A DNA stretch of 46,470 nucleotides from a virus. Position 1 is the stretch's first letter. Every line of letters begins with the position of its first letter. The notes below the pieces were generated by a model. The model was not told the origin of the DNA, did no database searches, and worked only from the letters and a program-made list of their open reading frames with translations. Shown here in pieces: positions 22,536 to 35,820 of this stretch. The DNA lies in the IMG/VR virus record IMGVR_UViG_3300040809_000187, positions 1 to 46,470 of that record, one strand, 5' to 3'. Position numbers and translations under genes: made by a program.

Positions 22536-22764
22536 ATCAACAAGGAAAGCGGATGCGTATTTTGGATCCTTTGATACTTGGGATAAAAAAGATACGGACG
22601 ATGTAATCGACTCTGTTAGAAACGGCAAGTTTGTTTCTATTGTCGTTCATTGTAATAAAAATCAATTTGAGGAAAAGACAAAGGATATTGTTTCTGAGCT
22701 AGTTAACTATAGCTTGATGTATGGTAGAGATTTTGTCATTCAACACGTCGTGGAAGAACTATGA
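22528..22764 (+). CDS. Unrecognised protein of 78 residues between glycosyltransferase genes
   Basis: The ATG at 22528 has GGAG nine bases ahead, within the end of the upstream gene; the open frame also reaches a GTG at 22513. The product includes DAYFGSFDTWDKKDTDDVID, KFVSIVVHCNKNQF and a C-terminal YGRDFVIQHVVEEL. A helix-strand-helix-strand pattern suggests a compact alpha/beta fold, but no family is recognised. It overlaps the fusion protein gene by 8 bases and the next glycosyltransferase by 4, so it belongs to the same operon and may serve one of those proteins. Confidence 0.65.
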   Translation: MYKSTRKADAYFGSFDTWDKKDTDDVIDSVRNGKFVSIVVHCNKNQFEEKTKDIVSELVNYSLMYGRDFVIQHVVEEL

Positions 22765-23573
22765 GGGTAAATATAGTCTGCTCTAAATGGGGCTCAAAGT
22801 ATGGGCCTCATTTTGTTAATCGTTTGTATAACATGACGAAACGGCATGTCGACAAAAAACACGACTTTCATTTTTATTGTTATACCGACGATGCAGAAGG
22901 ACTTTTAGATGATATTAAAGTTATTGATTTTCCTGATATTCCCAATATCCATCCTAAGTATTGGTTTGGTGGCGACAACTTCAAGTACGGCATGGCAAGA
23001 TGTTGGGATAGACCCAAGACGTTTGTATTCAATACTCATAATTTTGCAGACGATAAACCTACTGGCCGCTTTATTTTCTTTGACTTGGATGTCATCATTC
23101 AACGTGATTTAGAACCTATCATTACTTACAACATGGAGCGTCCTACAAAGATGCGTTCATGGTGGCAAGATCCCCGCCCAATGAAAACACGAAGATTCAA
23201 ACTTTCACACGGCGCATACACAAACGGGTCCTGTCAAGTTTGGAGCGATGATCAATGTGAGATTATTTGGAACGATGTATTAGAGAATCAAGAAAAGATA
23301 TGGTTCACTTATACCGACGGAACAGATAACTATCACAGTTGGAAATGGGGCATCTATGGTGAAAACCTGTGGGACTACTTCCCATCTGAATACGCCTATT
23401 CGTATAACAGAGGTAGAGATTGGGACAGTGGTGATATGGATGTCGGAGTTTATAGAGAAGGTTGTATTGTTTGCGTGTTTAATGTAGACTTACTACCATT
23501 TGAGGATAAGAGTAGAGGACACACCAAACAAGATGAGTTGGTAGATCCTAAACTATTAAAGCATTGGCAATGA
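22761..23573 (+). CDS. Glycosyltransferase (GT-A type), paralogue 3
   Basis: The 270-residue protein has CSKWGSKYGPHFVNRLYNMT, CYTDDAEGLLDD, KYWFGGDNF, FIFFDLDVIIQRDL (DLD at 108-110), TNGSCQVWSD and YAYSYNRGRDW with CVFNVDLLPF. It is clearly a duplicate of the 20282 gene with the same layout. It overlaps the 78-residue gene by four bases (ATGA) and the next glycosyltransferase by four. Confidence 0.85.
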   Translation: MRVNIVCSKWGSKYGPHFVNRLYNMTKRHVDKKHDFHFYCYTDDAEGLLDDIKVIDFPDIPNIHPKYWFGGDNFKYGMARCWDRPKTFVFNTHNFADDKPTGRFIFFDLDVIIQRDLEPIITYNMERPTKMRSWWQDPRPMKTRRFKLSHGAYTNGSCQVWSDDQCEIIWNDVLENQEKIWFTYTDGTDNYHSWKWGIYGENLWDYFPSEYAYSYNRGRDWDSGDMDVGVYREGCIVCVFNVDLLPFEDKSRGHTKQDELVDPKLLKHWQ

Positions 23574-24253
23574 TAAACATTTATACCGTGAAGTGGGGAA
23601 ACAAGTATTCCCACAAGCACGTTCAAGCAATTTACGAATCCTGTGTTAAGAACATTAGCTCAGAGTTTAAGTTCTTTTGTTTAACAGAAGACCCTAGAGG
23701 ATTGTCTGAAGATATAAATGTTATTCCACTACCTAAAAATAATAACTTAGAAAAGTGGTGGAATAAAATGTACTTGTTTGATGATAATGTAGTTCGTCAA
23801 AAGGGCGAGAAAATGTTTTTCGACTTAGATGTTATCATTCAAAGAAACTTAGACGAATGGGTTGAGTTTGATCCTGAGGATTGTTTGTGTTTCATTAAGA
23901 CACACTGGCATGATATGGAAACTCAATATAAAGATACAAGACACATTCCACATAAGTATACTGACTTGAACTCGTCAGTTTTAAGATGGAATGATAATTT
24001 AAATACCGAAGATATTACTTTATATCTTAACAAGCATCTAAAACAGATACTTTGGTATTACAGGGGAATAGATAATTTCTTCGGACACCGCGGTGTTGCT
24101 AGGATTAAATATTTTCCAATTGGGTGGGCGTACAGTTATAACCAAGGTTATATTTGGCCCCATGATACAGAAAAACAAGTCTATAGACAAATGCCTTACG
24201 TTTGTTTATTTGATTCAATGGGAAGGAAAGAAGATGTCAAATTTGAACTATAA
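23570..24253 (+). CDS. Glycosyltransferase (GT-A type), paralogue 4
   Basis: From the ATG at 23570, which shares ATGA with the upstream stop, the product is 227 residues. It has YTVKWGNKYSHKHVQAIY, FCLTEDPRGLSED, MFFDLDVIIQRNLD (DLD at 85-87), LNSSVLRWND and WAYSYNQGYIWP. A frame that starts two codons earlier at a TTG is unlikely. It is the fourth member of the tandem family and overlaps the methyltransferase gene by 20 bases. Confidence 0.84.
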   Translation: MINIYTVKWGNKYSHKHVQAIYESCVKNISSEFKFFCLTEDPRGLSEDINVIPLPKNNNLEKWWNKMYLFDDNVVRQKGEKMFFDLDVIIQRNLDEWVEFDPEDCLCFIKTHWHDMETQYKDTRHIPHKYTDLNSSVLRWNDNLNTEDITLYLNKHLKQILWYYRGIDNFFGHRGVARIKYFPIGWAYSYNQGYIWPHDTEKQVYRQMPYVCLFDSMGRKEDVKFEL

Positions 24254-24911
24254 TTTTTTAAACAGTCTCCAACACTGGGGCGATGGACTAGCTAAAGTCG
24301 AACATGAAATGAAGCATAAACATGAGGACTTTAGACAGGCTCTCAATCCGAATACTATGGAAGCAGGTATTTGGATGGTGGAAGAACTAAAGAAAGTTCT
24401 AGAAGAACACTATATGAAAGAAGAAGGATTGAATATTCTTGTTCTAAATTCTTGGTTAGGTATTCCTTTAGTGCCTCTGCTTTGTGAAAACTTATCTGTA
24501 GGGCAACTACACTTGGTCGATATTGATCCTGAGGCTTTAGAGTTATCTAAAGTTTTTAATGGGCATTATATTAAAGAAGAGTTCATTAAGATTAATCACT
24601 GGAACTTAGATGTTCCTTTTGCGTTTGACGAACTTAATCAGATGAATGTAGATGTTGTTATATCTTTAGGGTGCGAACAGATGTATCCGTTACAAGATCT
24701 TTATACTGCTAACAAGCATGCAATATTTGCTTGTCAGTCTTCTAACGTAATGGAAGAAATGTACGGCATTAATTGTGTTGATAGCGAACTTGCGCTAATA
24801 GAAAATATAGGATTAAAGGACACTTATTATAGTGGCAAGACAATTCAATATTATTATTCGTGGGACGGTAAAAAGTTTTACGATAGATTTATGGCTATTG
24901 GTAAGAAGTAG
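24234..24911 (+). CDS. SAM-dependent methyltransferase-like protein
   Basis: The open frame extends upstream, but the ATG at 24234 has a GGAAAG site and gives 225 residues without a long overlap. It has a class I methyltransferase-like nucleotide fold: NILVLNSWLGIPLVPLL (67-83) in place of the usual motif I, LHLVDIDPEALELSK (92-106) with the acidic residue that would hold the SAM ribose, and VDVVISLGCEQM for the next strand. Motif I (LNSWLG rather than D/E-x-G-x-G) is unusual, so activity is uncertain. It ends the plus-strand cluster and overlaps the converging gene by 17 bases. Confidence 0.68.
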   Translation: MSNLNYNFLNSLQHWGDGLAKVEHEMKHKHEDFRQALNPNTMEAGIWMVEELKKVLEEHYMKEEGLNILVLNSWLGIPLVPLLCENLSVGQLHLVDIDPEALELSKVFNGHYIKEEFIKINHWNLDVPFAFDELNQMNVDVVISLGCEQMYPLQDLYTANKHAIFACQSSNVMEEMYGINCVDSELALIENIGLKDTYYSGKTIQYYYSWDGKKFYDRFMAIGKK

Positions 24912-25545
24912 CATCTTCTCCTGAGATATCTTCAATCATGTTACGCCACAATTCTAAATGTGGAATAACAAACCCTAAAGTAAGGCGATCTTCATATGAA
25001 CCTGCACAATGGTAATAAACTTTGTCAGGTTCTCTACCCCTTCCGTAGTATCCTACTTTACAAGCCCAACCTGCTTTATCTTTCATTGTAACAAGTTCTT
25101 TAGTTTTAGGATCTAAATACTTAAAGAATCCATTACCCGTTGGACTATAAGATAAAAGAATATTATAGCCAGATGCATTCCAGTTATTGTGCCAGGCCAT
25201 AAATCCGTCTTTAGGATAGTAAACTTGAACTGCTTGATTTCTAGCACCTAAGTAAGCACACAATTCTCTATTTAACTCTTGACACTTTTCTCTGTGTTCA
25301 CGAGGAGTTCTTTCGTCCATTAATATATCTATAGATTTTGTATGTTCTGGGTATCCAACATGGGCGCCATCCTTTGCAACAATCATATCTAAGTATTCTT
25401 TTTCACAGGCAGTATCTATAGTTTCGTCGCCTGCTCTTTTCCCGTCAATATGTTTTTCAAGTTCAGTTAAGTCTTGACTAAAAAACCAGTCGGTGTACGG
25501 TTGAAGAATATCTAATAGCTCGTCGCTTATGTTAACCCATTTCAT
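24895..25545 (-). CDS. 2OG-Fe(II) oxygenase-like protein
   Basis: The 216-residue protein has a pattern resembling a double-stranded beta-helix oxygenase: GFMAWHNNWN (114-123) with His 119, FFKYLDPKTKELV, VYYHCAGSYEDRLTLGFVIP with His 179 and Arg 187. The normal HxD becomes H-N-N here, so the second metal ligand may differ. Such enzymes hydroxylate proteins, sugars or small molecules. The start overlaps the methyltransferase gene by 14 bases. The end overlaps the converging plus-strand gene by 17 bases. Confidence 0.62.
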   Translation of the reverse strand: MKWVNISDELLDILQPYTDWFFSQDLTELEKHIDGKRAGDETIDTACEKEYLDMIVAKDGAHVGYPEHTKSIDILMDERTPREHREKCQELNRELCAYLGARNQAVQVYYPKDGFMAWHNNWNASGYNILLSYSPTGNGFFKYLDPKTKELVTMKDKAGWACKVGYYGRGREPDKVYYHCAGSYEDRLTLGFVIPHLELWRNMIEDISGEDATSYQ

Positions 25546-26155
25546 TGTCTACCTCATATAGTTGCCAATAATATATATACTTATCCCAGATACCTACTGT
25601 ATTTAAGTTTCTCAAACATTTATAACCAACACTTTCTAACATACCTCGTGTTGTATCTGCAGATAAAGAAACTCCATATCTAATAGGTTTAGTTATTCCT
25701 TTATCATCAGATCTAGCAAACGCCTCTCTACCATCTTCCCTAGTATTATACTTGACAATAGAATCTTTTGCTTCTAAATTAGATATAATAATTCTTTTAG
25801 GTTTAGATCGGTTTACTATCTGCTCTAACAAGTGTTCTGGTGCTAGCAAGTGATAAAGTAGTCCGCAACAAACTACCGTATCAAATGTCTCATTATGTTC
25901 TTTGTAATAATCATTTGCAGTGCCATTGTATATTTGATTATCACTTAATGATGTCTTAACCTTTAAAGCCTCTAGTGCGTCACCTGTGTTAGGTTCTACA
26001 ACCTTAAGAATTTTTGGTTTTCTTCTTTGGATAAGTTCTGTGTGGAATCCGATTAAAGGTCCCAATTCTAAAACTGAATCTGTCTCTTTAATTTCTGAAA
26101 AGAAGTTGTCGTATGTCCACTCATTGTAAAGTTTCCACTGCTCGACTTCACTCAT
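25532..26155 (-). CDS. Class I SAM-dependent methyltransferase
   Basis: The 207-residue protein has motif I SVLELGPLIGFHTEL (27-41), an acidic residue in VVEPNTGDALEAL (52-64), and TVVCCGLLYHLLAPEHLLEQ (93-112), which resembles the F/L-x-G-L/V-L-Y-H-L block of CmoB- and UbiE-like methyltransferases. The substrate is unknown; a sugar or nucleoside derivative is possible given the glycosyltransferase encoded just upstream. Its ATG overlaps the stop of that gene by one base (TAATG). Confidence 0.78.
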   Translation of the reverse strand: MSEVEQWKLYNEWTYDNFFSEIKETDSVLELGPLIGFHTELIQRRKPKILKVVEPNTGDALEALKVKTSLSDNQIYNGTANDYYKEHNETFDTVVCCGLLYHLLAPEHLLEQIVNRSKPKRIIISNLEAKDSIVKYNTREDGREAFARSDDKGITKPIRYGVSLSADTTRGMLESVGYKCLRNLNTVGIWDKYIYYWQLYEVDNEMG

Positions 26156-26883
26156 TACTTAAGCTGCCAATTAGGAATTGTGTAGTGGTATAAAACGATG
26201 TCAGTCCCTTGAAGTTCTTCATCCTTGTATCCGTTTACAAAGTTCCACCTTGCGTCAGGCTCATTAATAAATCCCCAATTTACTTTATGATCGCTGTAAG
26301 TTAATAGTCGCCACATTGTAAAAGTATCCCATTTAATTGCGTCTATAGGATAATGTGCGATATCATATTCTTTTGTTTGTTGGTGTAAGTATTCACCATA
26401 CCACGCACTCATTAGAGCCAGTGTATCAGGTTTGTCGTTGTAAACAAACCAACCACAGTGCATAGTCATTTCTTCTGTGTTTGAAAGTTTTGTTAGTTTG
26501 GCATTGTAAGGTCTTATCTTTGTAAAGACTAAATCTTTATCGCCGAGTAGATCAAAAACATCTTGGATATCTTCATGCCAACATTCCATATCACAATCTA
26601 AATAACAAGTTCTTTCGTATGGAGTATGTTCTAGTGCCCAGAGTTTAGCTCTAATATGACTAGGGACTTCCCATGTAATTACATTATCAAATAATTGATA
26701 TTGTCCAGGTTTTAGTTCGCACTCTGGGTGTGCGGTGTCTACCCATTTTTCTTCTGTGTAGAAAGTAATTTTAGCTTCGGGCCAAAAGTCTATAATAGAC
26801 TCTGCTAGTTTGATTGCGGCTCTAAAGTAGCCTGGCATTTTAGTTGCGACAATTACAAAACCGTCGCCTTCTCGCTTAGACAT
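26155..26883 (-). CDS. Glycosyltransferase (GT-A type) of the minus-strand arm
   Basis: The 242-residue protein reads FVIVATKMPGYFRAAIKLAE, with a Rossmann-like start, then IRAKLWALEHTPYERTCYLD and CDMECW, where DCD (96-98) is a DxD-type motif. MHCGWFVYNDKP and KWDTFTMWRLL follow, as in GT8/GT32-like and related phage glycosyltransferases. It is not closely like the four plus-strand paralogues: it lacks K-W-G-x-K-Y. It follows the 164-residue gene with a 9-base gap and is transcribed from the strong promoter at 27419-27447. Confidence 0.8.
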   Translation of the reverse strand: MSKREGDGFVIVATKMPGYFRAAIKLAESIIDFWPEAKITFYTEEKWVDTAHPECELKPGQYQLFDNVITWEVPSHIRAKLWALEHTPYERTCYLDCDMECWHEDIQDVFDLLGDKDLVFTKIRPYNAKLTKLSNTEEMTMHCGWFVYNDKPDTLALMSAWYGEYLHQQTKEYDIAHYPIDAIKWDTFTMWRLLTYSDHKVNWGFINEPDARWNFVNGYKDEELQGTDIVLYHYTIPNWQLK

Positions 26884-26892
26884 AATATATTC

Positions 26893-27387
26893 CTATTCGG
26901 ATTCTAATTCTTTTTGTAACAATATCGTAGCGTATGCTGCTACCTCCATAGGAGATTTGGACTTTCGAATTAGTTTTTTAAACTCGACGTTGGTAGAGTT
27001 TTTAATAAGAGGTATTTCAAATGCTTCCAACTTTGATGCAAACAGTGATTCTTGTTGTGCTCTTGCTGCTTCGGCTTCTCGCCTTTCCATTTGTCTACGC
27101 ACATTTTCGTTTCTGCGCTTTAGACCCTCTGCGGTATTTTCGTCAATTTGTTCTTCGGTGAATTGTTCTAGTATTGCTAGATAGTCGGGATTCGTTCCAT
27201 CCTTATCCATAATAGAAGCGAGGCTACGTCTGCCATCTGGCATAACAATAGTAGCAATAAGATGCTTTGCTTCCTTATTGGACCAATACGGAAATTCAAA
27301 TTTGGTAGGTTCTTTTTTTGCTTTTTTAGGATCGATTAGTTCAACTTTGACATCTTTGACATCAAACTTCTTTTTACTTCTCGCCAT
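26893..27387 (-). CDS. Protein of 164 residues, first gene of the minus-strand arm
   Basis: The product has a Lys-rich start (ARSKKKFDVKDVKVELIDPK), a central Arg/Glu/Ala-rich helix (RRNENVRRQMERREAEAARA, about 90-110) and a C-terminal helical part with FKKLIRKSKSPMEVAAYATI. No enzyme motif is seen and the family is not recognised. It may be a coiled-coil structural or binding protein. It is directly downstream of a perfect sigma70-type promoter and an ATGGAG-containing leader (GGAG about 8 bases before the ATG), so it should be transcribed by host RNA polymerase early in infection. Confidence 0.75.
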   Translation of the reverse strand: MARSKKKFDVKDVKVELIDPKKAKKEPTKFEFPYWSNKEAKHLIATIVMPDGRRSLASIMDKDGTNPDYLAILEQFTEEQIDENTAEGLKRRNENVRRQMERREAEAARAQQESLFASKLEAFEIPLIKNSTNVEFKKLIRKSKSPMEVAAYATILLQKELESE

Positions 27388-27415
27388 AATTTACTCCATA
27401 ATTAAAATGTATAAC

Positions 27416-27440
27416 GGCATTATAACTTATATATAATGCC
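27416..27440. promoter_or_regulatory. Inverted repeat overlapping the strong promoter, possible operator
   Basis: GGCATTATA (27416-27424) and TATAATGCC (27432-27440) are perfect 9-base inverted repeats with a 7-base spacer. One arm contains the -10 box, the other lies in the spacer. A dimeric repressor or activator bound here would control the promoter. The repeat may also be chance in AT-rich DNA, though GGC/GCC at the ends argues against it. Confidence 0.45.
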
Positions 27441-27447
27441 TTGTCAA
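27419..27447 (-). promoter_or_regulatory. Perfect sigma70 consensus promoter for the minus-strand accessory arm
   Basis: On the minus strand TTGACA (27447-27442), exactly 17 bases, then TATAAT (27424-27419). It lies in the 67-bp gap between the Tyr/Gly-repeat fibre gene and the 164-residue gene, 31 bases ahead of the ATG at 27387. It should be read by unmodified host RNA polymerase, unlike the late boxes around it. Confidence 0.88.
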
Positions 27448-27454
27448 GTCCTAT

Positions 27455-28846
27455 TTAAGCAGTTCTCAACCAAAGTGCAATGGTTGAAAGTGTTTCTTTA
27501 CTCGCTTGAATAGTGTCGCCTGCGTATGTTCCGGCATATGTGCCTGAATACGATCCTGAGAAATACCCAGTATATGAGCCGGTGTAGTAACCTGTATATG
27601 CTGAAGTTCCTACATAGTTACCTGTATAGGTTCCATCATAGTAACCTGTATAGGTTCCGGAATATGCTGAAGTTCCTACATAGTTACCTGTGTAGTAACC
27701 AGTATACGTTCCAGTGTAGTACCCGGTGTATGTCTTAGGTCCTGTGTAGTAACCCGTATACGTTCCAGAATAGTATCCTGTATATGTAGCGTGTGCATAA
27801 CCTGCGTAATATAGAACATAGTTACCTTGATACGATCCAGAATAGTTTCCAGCATATGCTGAAGTTCCTGCATAGTTACCTTGATACGATCCTGCGTAGT
27901 TACCTGAGTAGCTTCCACTGTATGTTTTGGCGCCCACATAACCACCCACGTAGTTACCTGCATATGTTCCAGAATAGTTACCGGTGTATGTTTTGGCGCC
28001 CGTGTAGTTACCTGCATATGTTCCTGAGAACGCCTGGTTATAAGCCCCGGTGTAAGATCCTGTGTAGTTCCCTACATAGTTTTCAGATTCTATTTCCTGT
28101 TGAGTGTTACTAAAGGAATCTCCCATCTGTACCCAAGTACCACCAGATGAAGGAGCAGATTGTTGTACCTTGTATGTTCCGATATTTGTATCTATGATTC
28201 TATTTCTAAAACTAGGAACCATCTGTTCCATTTCTGCATCGCTCATCATTCTAACAGAAGATCCGTCAGTTTTAAGTGCTGCTAAATCTGAGTTGGGGCT
28301 AGATGTAGGTGCAGTCTTTTGCCACAAGTAAGTTGTGGAGTTGCCGCCTTGTGCGGTGTCTGTAATTGTATATCTAGATGTCCACGTGCCGCCTGTAGGA
28401 GCAGTAGGTCTAAGTGAATACTGTCCAACGGTGTAATCTGATTCGGTAACCATACTATCAATCGCTTTATCTAAAACGTCAGTATCTAAGTCGCCGTCAG
28501 TCATTTGTTTGATTGCGTTATCCCAACCAACTACTCTATCAGTAATACTTTCGGTTGCTGCTGTTGTTACTTGGTTAAATGCGTAATTAGTAGTTGTGGT
28601 AGCTCCACCTGAAGGGTGAGCGCCAATTGCATCGTTTCTTTGTGTATCAACGAATGTACCAATGCCAGTACCCGATCCGTTAATGTTTAACTCAGCTGTG
28701 CCTGTACCATCAGAGTCATCGGCAAACTTTTGTGTAATAACATTTGAGAGATATTGATTAATTTCACCATCGCTCATCTCTTGTAAGCCCTGGTAATTTG
28801 CACCTGTTATAGGAGTGCCTGATGCTTTGATTCGTAAAGGTCTCAT
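27455..28846 (-). CDS. Appendage protein with a long Y-x-G-x repeat
   Basis: The 463-residue protein has an N-terminal part starting MRPLRIKASGTPITGANYQG, which is conserved-looking and Ser/Thr/Asp-rich. It includes short segments SLRPTAPTGGTWTSRYTITD and YKVQQSAPSSGGTWVQMGDS, a repeated S/T-A-P-x-x-G-G-T-W pattern. Residues 257-443 are almost wholly tetrads such as YTGY, YSGT, YAGN and YVGT. A short C-terminal region (ASKETLSTIALWLRTA) follows. It is probably a thin fibre or adhesive on the tail. It is the last gene of the fibre group after the baseplate block and its stop lies just before the strong promoter at 27442. Confidence 0.82.
   Translation of the reverse strand: MRPLRIKASGTPITGANYQGLQEMSDGEINQYLSNVITQKFADDSDGTGTAELNINGSGTGIGTFVDTQRNDAIGAHPSGGATTTTNYAFNQVTTAATESITDRVVGWDNAIKQMTDGDLDTDVLDKAIDSMVTESDYTVGQYSLRPTAPTGGTWTSRYTITDTAQGGNSTTYLWQKTAPTSSPNSDLAALKTDGSSVRMMSDAEMEQMVPSFRNRIIDTNIGTYKVQQSAPSSGGTWVQMGDSFSNTQQEIESENYVGNYTGSYTGAYNQAFSGTYAGNYTGAKTYTGNYSGTYAGNYVGGYVGAKTYSGSYSGNYAGSYQGNYAGTSAYAGNYSGSYQGNYVLYYAGYAHATYTGYYSGTYTGYYTGPKTYTGYYTGTYTGYYTGNYVGTSAYSGTYTGYYDGTYTGNYVGTSAYTGYYTGSYTGYFSGSYSGTYAGTYAGDTIQASKETLSTIALWLRTA
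27518..28078 (-). repeat. Y-x-G-x tetrapeptide repeat with a 22-residue higher-order period
   Basis: About 45 units cover residues 257-443. The regular run is broken by (A/P)-K-T-Y or T-S-A-Y with the final Tyr at 287, 309, 331, 373, 395 and 417, mostly 22 residues (66 bases) apart. A longer break (YAGYAHATY) lies between 331 and 373. Confidence 0.9.
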
Positions 28847-28848
28847 TC

Positions 28849-29349
28849 TTAATTAATCCTCGTGCCTGAGCTGTTAAAAATTAGTGTATCTGAAAGCGAA
28901 TTCCATTTAACGCCTGAGATCGCTACAAGCCTCAGAGTCATGCCAGGACCTAGATCTCTAGCTGCGTCTACGCTACCACCGTCTATTTGATCGCCCGATT
29001 CAGGCCATAGTTTAATACTTACCAAAGTGTCGTTTAATACTGTAACAACCTTACCGGTTTCTGCTGCTGGTAGTTTGACACCTTGTGCTGCCGTCGCATT
29101 AGTTACAACGTGGAAGGTTTTTGTTAACGCTGTTGCGTCACCTTGTGTTGTTCCTGCTGCTGTAACACCCGAAGTAGTACCAAGCTTAGTCTCACCGGTT
29201 ACTGAAAAATCTCCGGATGCTGTTAAATCAGCGGCTACGATTGAGTCCCCGGATTGGTATTTGTCAGTATTTAGGTTGGTAAAGTTTGTATCGACTTCAT
29301 TATTAGTTAAAGGACTACCCTTAACTGATCTTAATGTAATTGTTGCCAT
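28849..29349 (-). CDS. Structural protein of 166 residues
   Basis: It starts TITLRSVKGSPLTNNEVDTN, followed by FTNLNTDKYQSGD. The LT-x-x-E-V-D-x-N-F-x-N-L-N segment is widespread at the N termini of fibre proteins in marine myoviruses and probably fixes them to the virion. The C-terminal half (VLNDTLVSIKLWPESGDQID with GPGMTLRLVAISGVKWNSLS) looks like a small beta domain. It lies between a coiled-coil protein gene and the Y-x-G-x gene and is probably co-transcribed with both. Confidence 0.8.
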   Translation of the reverse strand: MATITLRSVKGSPLTNNEVDTNFTNLNTDKYQSGDSIVAADLTASGDFSVTGETKLGTTSGVTAAGTTQGDATALTKTFHVVTNATAAQGVKLPAAETGKVVTVLNDTLVSIKLWPESGDQIDGGSVDAARDLGPGMTLRLVAISGVKWNSLSDTLIFNSSGTRIN

Positions 29350-29360
29350 GTCTTTACCTT

Positions 29361-29603
29361 CTAATTAATTTTATTAATAATTTGAGTTAACATTACTTTA
29401 ATATCTGTCATCTCTTGTTTAAGAGTATTTATATCATCTACGCATTGATCTATACGCATTTTCTGTTGTAAATTAACTCTCTTTTTCTCTCGATACGCTT
29501 CGAGCTTGTTAATACTAGTGCTTAACAATGCCTTAGAGTGAGGGTCTCTCTTTAACTCTGCGGAATCGTCTAGGCTTATTAATGTAGTATTTATAGTCTT
29601 CAT
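29361..29603 (-). CDS. Small helical protein of 80 residues
   Basis: From the ATG at 29603 the product reads KTINTTLISLDDSAELKRDP and then long charged helices with heptad character (STSINKLEAYREKKRVNLQQ, and MTDIKVMLTQIINKIN). A longer frame opens at a TTG (29624) inside the previous gene and is less likely. It overlaps nothing else of note but has a late promoter box within its first codons. Function unknown; a connector or chaperone among appendage genes is possible. Confidence 0.65.
   Translation of the reverse strand: MKTINTTLISLDDSAELKRDPHSKALLSTSINKLEAYREKKRVNLQQKMRIDQCVDDINTLKQEMTDIKVMLTQIINKIN
29588..29595 (-). promoter_or_regulatory. T4-type late promoter box inside the 80-residue gene
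   Basis: TATAAATA on the minus strand falls at codons 3 to 5 after the ATG at 29603, so a transcript from it could not make that protein from that start. It could serve the two downstream genes (28849 and 27455). Confidence 0.5.
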
Positions 29604-29607
29604 AATT

Positions 29608-35811
<6,204 letters not shown>

Positions 35812-35820
35812 TTATTTTTC

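Noticed and set aside
27518-28078. Regular DNA repeats that could suggest a CRISPR array
   Set aside because: The units are in frame within one long gene, vary at codon third positions and have no distinct spacers. They encode the Y-x-G-x repeat.
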